A DNA stretch of 10,658 bases from Methylococcaceae bacterium (GTDB lineage: Bacteria > Pseudomonadota > Gammaproteobacteria > Methylococcales > Methylomonadaceae). Position 1 is the stretch's first letter, and each line of letters starts with the position of its first letter. The notes below the pieces were generated by a model, which saw nothing but the letters and a program-made list of their open reading frames with translations, did no database searches and had not been told where the DNA came from. The translations under genes and the position numbers were made by a program. The stretch is taken from NCBI GenBank assembly GCA_947484105.1, contig CANKON010000026.1, positions 1 through 10,658 on the forward strand, read 5' to 3'. This document shows, piece after piece, positions 6,328 through 10,658 of the stretch.

Positions 6328-7527
6328 ATGAAATTAGGCACAGCATTAACGCCTTCTGCGACAAAAGCTATGTTACTTGGCAGCGGTGAATTGGGCAAAG
6401 AATTGGTCATTTCATTGCAACGTTTAGGTGTGGAAGTCATTGCCGTTGATCGTTATGCAAACGCCCCCGCCCACGCCGTTGCACATCGTTCTTATGTTGT
6501 AGATATGACGGATGGCAATGCGTTGAAAGCGTTAATCACGCAAGAAAATCCTCATTTTATTATTCCCGAAATTGAAGCTCTTGCCACCGACGTGCTGGCT
6601 GAAATTGAAGCGCAGGGGAATTGCACCGTTGTCCCAAACGCTCGCGCCATTCAATTGACCATGAATCGTGAAGGCATTCGCACCTTAGCCGCAGAAACGT
6701 TGTCGATACCAACTTCATCTTATGCGTTTGCGGAATCGTTTGAAGAATTGAAAACAGCCGTTGAAAATGGCATTGGTTATCCGTGTTTTATAAAGCCTAC
6801 CATGTCATCATCGGGCAAAGGGCAAACCATGGTGAAATCCGCCGACGCATTATCTGCTGCGTGGGATTACGCCAAAAATAGTGGGCGTGTTGATACAGGC
6901 AAAGTCATTGTCGAAGGCAAAATCGATTTTGATTTTGAAATTACATTGCTGACGGTTCGCGCTTTGAATGCAGACGGTGAAGTGGAAACGCATTTTTGTG
7001 AACCCATTGGACACATTCAAGAAAATGGCGATTATCGCGAAAGTTGGCAACCGCAAAAAATGTCAGAACAAGCGATTGTGAATGCTCAGTACATTGCAAA
7101 AAAAATCACTGATGCGATAGGTGGATTAGGATTGTTTGGTGTGGAATTATTTATTTGTGGTGACGCAGTTTGGTTTAGTGAAGTGAGTCCACGTCCGCAT
7201 GACACGGGCATGGTAACGTTGCTTACGCAAGTACAAACGGAATTCGATTTACACGCGCGTGCCATTTTGGGTTTGCCTGTCAATACGCAACTGAAAAGTG
7301 CAGGCGCGAGTGCCGTTATTTTAAGTTCTATAGACGCGCAAGGCTTGAGTTATCAAGGTTTAGAGCAGGCATTAAGTATACCGAATACCGACGTGCGTTT
7401 ATTTGGAAAACCTGAAGCCTTTGTCAATCGCCGAATGGGTGTGGCTTTAGCAATTGCGGATTCTGCCGATACAGCGCGTAAGAATGCGGTACAAGCCGCA
7501 AATTTAGTGGTGATAACAACGAGCTAA
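6328..7527 (+). CDS. purT: formate-dependent phosphoribosylglycinamide formyltransferase PurT
   Basis: Makes formylglycinamide ribonucleotide from GAR, formate and ATP, a folate-independent version of the third step of purine synthesis; cytosolic ATP-grasp enzyme. The 399 residues match PurT (E. coli 392) along the whole length. The N-terminal pre-ATP-grasp domain has [11 protein letters not shown] (15-25; Glu21 and Leu22 in the GAR site) and DRYANAPAH. The ATP-grasp part has [24 protein letters not shown] (157-167, flexible ATP loop), [18 protein letters not shown], and the magnesium ligands Glu273 (FGVELF) and Glu285 ([12 protein letters not shown]). The C-terminus has RLFGKPE and [14 protein letters not shown] about nine bases upstream supports ATG 6328. 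Its -10 box lies within the ribA-purT divergent region, and the next gene follows after 13 bases. Confidence 0.97.
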   Translation: MKLGTALTPSATKAMLLGSGELGKELVISLQRLGVEVIAVDRYANAPAHAVAHRSYVVDMTDGNALKALITQENPHFIIPEIEALATDVLAEIEAQGNCTVVPNARAIQLTMNREGIRTLAAETLSIPTSSYAFAESFEELKTAVENGIGYPCFIKPTMSSSGKGQTMVKSADALSAAWDYAKNSGRVDTGKVIVEGKIDFDFEITLLTVRALNADGEVETHFCEPIGHIQENGDYRESWQPQKMSEQAIVNAQYIAKKITDAIGGLGLFGVELFICGDAVWFSEVSPRPHDTGMVTLLTQVQTEFDLHARAILGLPVNTQLKSAGASAVILSSIDAQGLSYQGLEQALSIPNTDVRLFGKPEAFVNRRMGVALAIADSADTARKNAVQAANLVVITTS

Positions 7528-7540
7528 AGGTATTTATGTG

Positions 7541-8284
7541 ATGCGTAAAAGTATAATGATTTGTTTGATAATCGGGTGGTGCGGGCAAGTTTATGCTGAC
7601 ATTTATAAAAAAATTGTCGGTAGCAATGGTGTCGTGACTTATACGAATATGGCACCCGTAAAAGCATCTGTTGGATATTACAGACCCGTTGTTAAAACAG
7701 CCGTACGTTCAACCGTGCCGACAACTGGTTATTTTTACAAATATCAAGACAGCACGAAAAACGTTATTTATACTGACCGACCACGATTTGATGCGGTTTT
7801 GATGAGTAAAACGCAGGTAACGGTTCCAGCAAATACGACATCTGCATACAGTTCACCGTATACATCAACCATTGCATCATTTTATAACAATCCGAATAAA
7901 AATCGATTTAATTTGTTAATCGAACAAGCTGCGGCACGTCATCAAGTGGATGCAAAATTAGTTCATGCCGTTATTCAAACTGAATCTGCTTATCGTTCCG
8001 ATGCGATTTCTTCAGCGGGAGCTGTGGGTTTAATGCAATTAATGCCTGCAACGGCGAGTCGATTTGGGGTTTTAGACAGTAATAATCCCGAACAAAATAT
8101 CGACGGTGGCACACGTTATTTGCGGCATTTAATCGACTTATTTCCAAACAGTTTGCACCTTGCCATTGCCGCATATAACGCAGGTGAAAATTCCGTTTTG
8201 CGGCACAATAATTCTATTCCGCCTTATCCAGAAACCCAAAATTATGTTAGGCAAGTGTTAGCATTATACAATCAAAAATCGTAA
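7541..8284 (+). CDS. Slt-type lytic transglycosylase with two DUF4124-like segments
   Basis: Exported murein lytic transglycosylase of 247 residues. The N-terminus (MRKSIMICLIIGWCGQVYA) is a signal peptide, cleaved after about Ala19. Two short DUF4124-like segments follow: DIYKKIVGSNGVVTYTNMAP (20-39) and YFYKYQDSTKNVIYTDRPR (64-82). After a serine/threonine-rich linker comes the SLT domain (about 122-240), with catalytic Glu148 in AVIQTESAYRSDA, then GAVGLMQLMPATASRFGV, GGTRYL, and AIAAYNAGENSV. This is the family 1 transglycosylase pattern, clearly different from MltB upstream. The start is ATG 7541 or the adjoining GTG 7538; AAAGG at 7526-7530 overlaps the purT stop and serves either. The short gap suggests co-transcription with purT. 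The two enzymes have no obvious functional link. The cysteine at residue 14 does not sit in a good lipobox. Confidence 0.9.
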   Translation: MRKSIMICLIIGWCGQVYADIYKKIVGSNGVVTYTNMAPVKASVGYYRPVVKTAVRSTVPTTGYFYKYQDSTKNVIYTDRPRFDAVLMSKTQVTVPANTTSAYSSPYTSTIASFYNNPNKNRFNLLIEQAAARHQVDAKLVHAVIQTESAYRSDAISSAGAVGLMQLMPATASRFGVLDSNNPEQNIDGGTRYLRHLIDLFPNSLHLAIAAYNAGENSVLRHNNSIPPYPETQNYVRQVLALYNQKS

Positions 8285-8350
8285 TTTATATTTCGTAAGT
8301 TGCTTCACATTTCCACTCTAACAATTTGAAATTATTTGTTTTATTGTTTA

Positions 8351-8366
8351 TGGCTTTTATTTTGCT
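8351..8366 (+). promoter_or_regulatory. possible sigma-54 (-24/-12) promoter upstream of fimV-like gene
   Basis: TGGC at 8351-8354 and TTGCT at 8362-8366 match the -24 and -12 elements of the RpoN consensus (TGGCACG, four bases, TTGCW) at the correct spacing; the ACG part of the first element is TTT here. It lies 93 bases before the fimV-like ATG in a T-rich 174-base gap. The start would be near 8377. The T-rich background makes chance matches likelier, so this is only a candidate. The rest of the gap shows no convincing terminator for the transglycosylase gene. Confidence 0.3.
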
Positions 8367-8412
8367 TTGTATTTCGCTTCTGTAACCGATTCTGTTCGCG
8401 GTGAAAATGTTA

Positions 8413-8463
8413 TATAGTTCGCGCATTATGAAAAAAAGACTCTTATAGTTCGCGCATTATGAA
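8413..8463 (+). repeat. 31-base spaced direct repeat: duplicated -10/discriminator/ATG of fimV-like gene
   Basis: TATAGTTCGCGCATTATGAA occurs at 8413-8432 and again at 8444-8463, a perfect 20-base match. Each copy holds a -10-like TATAGT, a GC-rich discriminator (TCGCGC) and an ATG followed by AA-rich codons. The second ATG (8459) opens the fimV-like gene. The first ATG (8428) opens a six-codon frame (MKKRLL) that stops at 8446-8448, in a different frame. Neither ATG has a Shine-Dalgarno. The box and discriminator resemble those before cvfB and purT, so this looks like a duplicated core promoter with its gene start; use of both copies is inference. Confidence 0.75.
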
Positions 8464-10658
8464 GAAAAACTTACGGTATTTGACGACCACTTTAGCGGCA
8501 ACCTCTTTTCTCGCCTGTTCATCTAGTTATGCACTTGGTATTGGTGGGATGAAATTACAATCCGCACTCAATCAAAATTTGAAAGCCGAAATTGCGCTTA
8601 TTTTGTCAGAGGGTGAAAATCCTGCTGATTTAAAAATTGGTTTGGCTTCAAATGCTCGGTTTGATGAAGCGGGTATTCCGTGGACATTATTTTTATCTAA
8701 AATCAAATTCCAAACGACTACTCAAAATGGTGTAACGGTTATAAAACTTTCGTCTAACGAAGTGTTAAAGGAGCCGTTTTTGGATTTTTTGGTTGAAGTC
8801 CGAGGCGCAAAAAGCACAGCATATCGTGAATTTACGGTCTTAGTTGATCCACCAGAAACATATAAGCCGATTCAAGATCAAGCTCCTTCTCCTGTTGCGC
8901 TAAAAGAAAAGACACCAAATCAGCCGCGCCGTTTTGTTTCTGCTCCAACACATTATGTGTCGAAGTCGTCACTGATTGTCACGAAAGATAGTGGCGAATA
9001 TGGTCCTATTCGTGAAAATGAATCACTTTGGCGTATTGCCAGTAAATTTAATCGACAAAACAACGTTTCCGTCAGTCAGATGGTTGCGGCAATTTATGCG
9101 GCAAATCCAGACGCTTTTAGAGGAAGTGCCGATGCAATGATTACGGGGAAGGTACTAAAAATTCCTGGTGTCACGGCATCTGAGTCGGTCGCTGTAAAAA
9201 TTAAACCTAAAAAAATGGTTGTACCGAAAGAAAAAGCAGCCACACCCACATTAAATCCACCTGCAAATGTAACGGTTAAATCTGTACCTCAAATAGACTC
9301 TTCTGCAATGGATCAAAAACTTTCAGAATTGGAACGACAACTTTCCGAAATGAAAAAAACGATTGCAGATCAGAATGCACAAATTTCTGCGCTAAAAGTC
9401 CCTGCACCTGCACCTGCACCTGCACCCGCAACTGAAGTGCCAAAAAGTGCTGTTATCGAACCACCCGTGTCAGTTGTTGTTCTACCAGCAAAATCACCAG
9501 AATTGCCTACAACGGTCATTCCCCCTGCTGTTATTCCTCAAGTTACAGAGTCCACGACAGTAACGCCTGCTCCCGCTACATTACCTGTCACTCCGATTGT
9601 TGTTCCAGCACCAGCGGTAACGACCACAACACCAACATCAAGTCTTGCGGCAGAAAAATCAGAGTCTCTGCCTTATTCAAATATTCCAGAAGGTTCGTAC
9701 TATTACGTTGCGGGCGCAGCAGGTTTGTTACTATTGAGCTTATTGGGTTGGTTACGGTTACGAAATCAAAATAAGGTGGAAGTCGAAGATAGTCACATTG
9801 AACCAGAAGTTATCATTGACGAAAAATCTGCTGATGAAATCAAATTAAGCGGTGAAAATATCCTCGATAAAGTTGATGAAATCGCATCTGACATTTCTGA
9901 TAAAGATGCGATTTCAACAATCGAACATACAAATGAAGAATTTGAAAATATCGAGGATCAGGCAAATTTTGAAGCACAAGCATTGTCAGAATTTAACCAA
10001 TTCATGAATGAGGATTTGGGCAAATATAATCCAGGTGACTTACTTTATAAGATAGATGTTTATTGTGCTTATGGTGATTACGATAAGGCGATTTTATTGT
10101 TGCGTGATGAATTTATAAAGCACCCCGAAGCAGATGATTATGCGATACGTTTACTGAAACTTTATGTGTTGCAAGACAACAAAGTAGAGTTTGTAGAATT
10201 TATAGCCGATCTTGTAAAACTAGGTAAAAGGGAGGTATTTGAATTTTGGGTGCAGGTTTCTGACATTGTGGATGATTTTTACCCAGAAGCGTTGTCTTTT
10301 GTATCGATGCCAGAGAACGATATGTTTGAGAAAATCGATTCAAATGACGAAATTATATTGGACATGATGAACGTTGATGATGAGACTATTTCTGGTGGAA
10401 TAGACGTAGCGTTAAATGCTGAAGAGTTATTAAATCATGCGACCGAAGACTTTTTTAAAGATTCTGCTGAATTTGATGATATTGAGTTAATGAAATCAAA
10501 AGAGGAGTTTCCTTTTGACGAATTTAAATTGGAATCGGCATTTGATTTGGATTTCACAACCTTTGAAGCAGAAGAACCAGTCATTAAAGAGCCAAAATTG
10601 GAATCGGCATTTGATTTGGATTTCACAACGTTTGAAGCAGAAGAACCCGCTGTTAAAG
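8459..10658 (+). CDS. fimV: FimV/TspA-family pole-organising, pilus-assembly protein (3' end outside window)
   Basis: Open to the window end without a stop; about 733 residues are visible. Order: signal peptide (1-25, ending in SSYA before LGIGG); conserved FimV N-terminal domain (about 26-140), with MKLQSALNQNLKAEIAL, a segment like LASNARFDEAGI and a typical end at REFTVLVDPP; a LysM-like segment (about 185-237, ESLWRIASKFN through QMVAAIYAANPDAF to LKIPG); a coiled coil (about 284-313); a proline/threonine-rich linker with a PA repeat; one transmembrane helix (about 414-432); then an acidic cytoplasmic region with a TPR-like block (about 520-585, DVYCAYGDYDKAILLLRDEF). FimV binds peptidoglycan through LysM and in Pseudomonas acts in type IV pilus assembly, twitching and polar cAMP signalling; that this homologue does so is inference. 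The usual C-terminal TPR lies beyond the window. Near the end an acidic 23-residue repeat starts. The ATG lacks a Shine-Dalgarno. Confidence 0.9.
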   Translation, partial: MKKNLRYLTTTLAATSFLACSSSYALGIGGMKLQSALNQNLKAEIALILSEGENPADLKIGLASNARFDEAGIPWTLFLSKIKFQTTTQNGVTVIKLSSNEVLKEPFLDFLVEVRGAKSTAYREFTVLVDPPETYKPIQDQAPSPVALKEKTPNQPRRFVSAPTHYVSKSSLIVTKDSGEYGPIRENESLWRIASKFNRQNNVSVSQMVAAIYAANPDAFRGSADAMITGKVLKIPGVTASESVAVKIKPKKMVVPKEKAATPTLNPPANVTVKSVPQIDSSAMDQKLSELERQLSEMKKTIADQNAQISALKVPAPAPAPAPATEVPKSAVIEPPVSVVVLPAKSPELPTTVIPPAVIPQVTESTTVTPAPATLPVTPIVVPAPAVTTTTPTSSLAAEKSESLPYSNIPEGSYYYVAGAAGLLLLSLLGWLRLRNQNKVEVEDSHIEPEVIIDEKSADEIKLSGENILDKVDEIASDISDKDAISTIEHTNEEFENIEDQANFEAQALSEFNQFMNEDLGKYNPGDLLYKIDVYCAYGDYDKAILLLRDEFIKHPEADDYAIRLLKLYVLQDNKVEFVEFIADLVKLGKREVFEFWVQVSDIVDDFYPEALSFVSMPENDMFEKIDSNDEIILDMMNVDDETISGGIDVALNAEELLNHATEDFFKDSAEFDDIELMKSKEEFPFDEFKLESAFDLDFTTFEAEEPVIKEPKLESAFDLDFTTFEAEEPAVK
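9401..9430 (+). repeat. hexanucleotide repeat encoding (Pro-Ala)5
   Basis: CCTGCA occurs four times in a row and is followed by one CCCGCA variant, in frame within the fimV-like gene, coding alternating Pro-Ala at residues 315-324. It begins directly after the coiled coil and starts the stiff proline-rich spacer that crosses the periplasm. The unit is a multiple of three, so slippage would change spacer length without shifting the frame. Confidence 0.9.
10526..10658 (+). repeat. 69-base in-frame tandem repeat in acidic region of fimV-like gene
   Basis: One full unit (10526-10594) is followed by 64 bases of a second (10595-10658) before the window ends. The overlapping 64 bases differ at five positions, and the first 35 are identical. 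Each unit codes 23 residues with the core KLESAFDLDFTTFEAEEP and a variable VIKEP/AVK link. The sequence just before it (FPFDEF) is similar in character and could be a decayed unit. More copies probably lie downstream, as the second is still running at the edge. Confidence 0.9.

Noticed and set aside
8428..8448. Six-codon frame MKKRLL as a regulatory leader peptide
   Set aside because: It has no Shine-Dalgarno, no run of regulatory codons and no attenuator hairpin. It is better explained as a by-product of the 31-base-spaced duplication.
10435..10626. Minus-strand serine-rich reading frame over the end of the window
   Set aside because: Its repetitive SKSNADSN-type product is just the antisense of the 69-base repeat in the fimV-like gene; it has no start signal or family resemblance.
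10526..10658. CRISPR-like array
   Set aside because: The units are contiguous, in frame with a coding sequence and have no unique spacers.
1..10658. Mobile element, phage, defence or biosynthetic island
   Set aside because: All genes but one or two are recognisable core functions, with even base composition by eye and no transposase, integrase, tRNA edge or terminal inverted repeats.

Overview
The window is an AT-rich stretch of chromosome from a Gram-negative bacterium, most likely a gammaproteobacterium. The evidence is lipoprotein and Sec signal peptides on envelope proteins, E. coli-like ThyA, MltB, ThiL, PgpA, RibA and PurT, a DUF2782 protein, and a FimV/TspA-type pole or pilus-assembly protein. 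The low G+C content and the gene set would fit an AT-rich lineage such as Thiotrichales or some Methylococcales, but I cannot settle the genus from sequence alone. It looks like core chromosome. I see no transposase, integrase, phage gene, tRNA, rRNA, CRISPR array or defence system.

Layout. Positions 2-3723 (+) hold a tightly packed run: the 3' end of a small DUF2380-like gene, thyA, mltB, thiL and pgpA, with junctions that overlap or nearly touch. They serve dTMP synthesis, murein turnover, thiamine diphosphate synthesis and phosphatidylglycerol synthesis. A fresh promoter then precedes cvfB (3789-4634), an S1-type RNA-binding protein. A small unrecognised gene (4689-5105) follows, starting at TTG behind a near-perfect Shine-Dalgarno. 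A bidirectional terminator at 5121-5158 separates it from two minus-strand genes, ribA (GTP cyclohydrolase II) and a secreted DUF2782 protein. ribA is divergent from purT (formate-dependent GAR transformylase), which is followed after 13 bases by a second lytic transglycosylase carrying two DUF4124-like segments. The window ends inside a long fimV/tspA-like gene (8459 to beyond 10658).

The metabolic genes are mostly housekeeping. ThyA, ThiL, RibA and PurT feed nucleotide, folate-linked and cofactor pools, and PgpA supplies phosphatidylglycerol. Two lytic transglycosylases (MltB and an Slt-type enzyme) and the peptidoglycan-binding FimV give an envelope theme. 

I did not find a new multi-gene system. 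The best leads for a second look are at fimV. A 20-base sequence spanning a -10-like box, a GC-rich discriminator and an ATG is duplicated 31 bases apart at its start. A sigma-54-like -24/-12 site lies upstream. A nearly identical 69-base in-frame repeat begins in its acidic cytoplasmic region and runs off the window.
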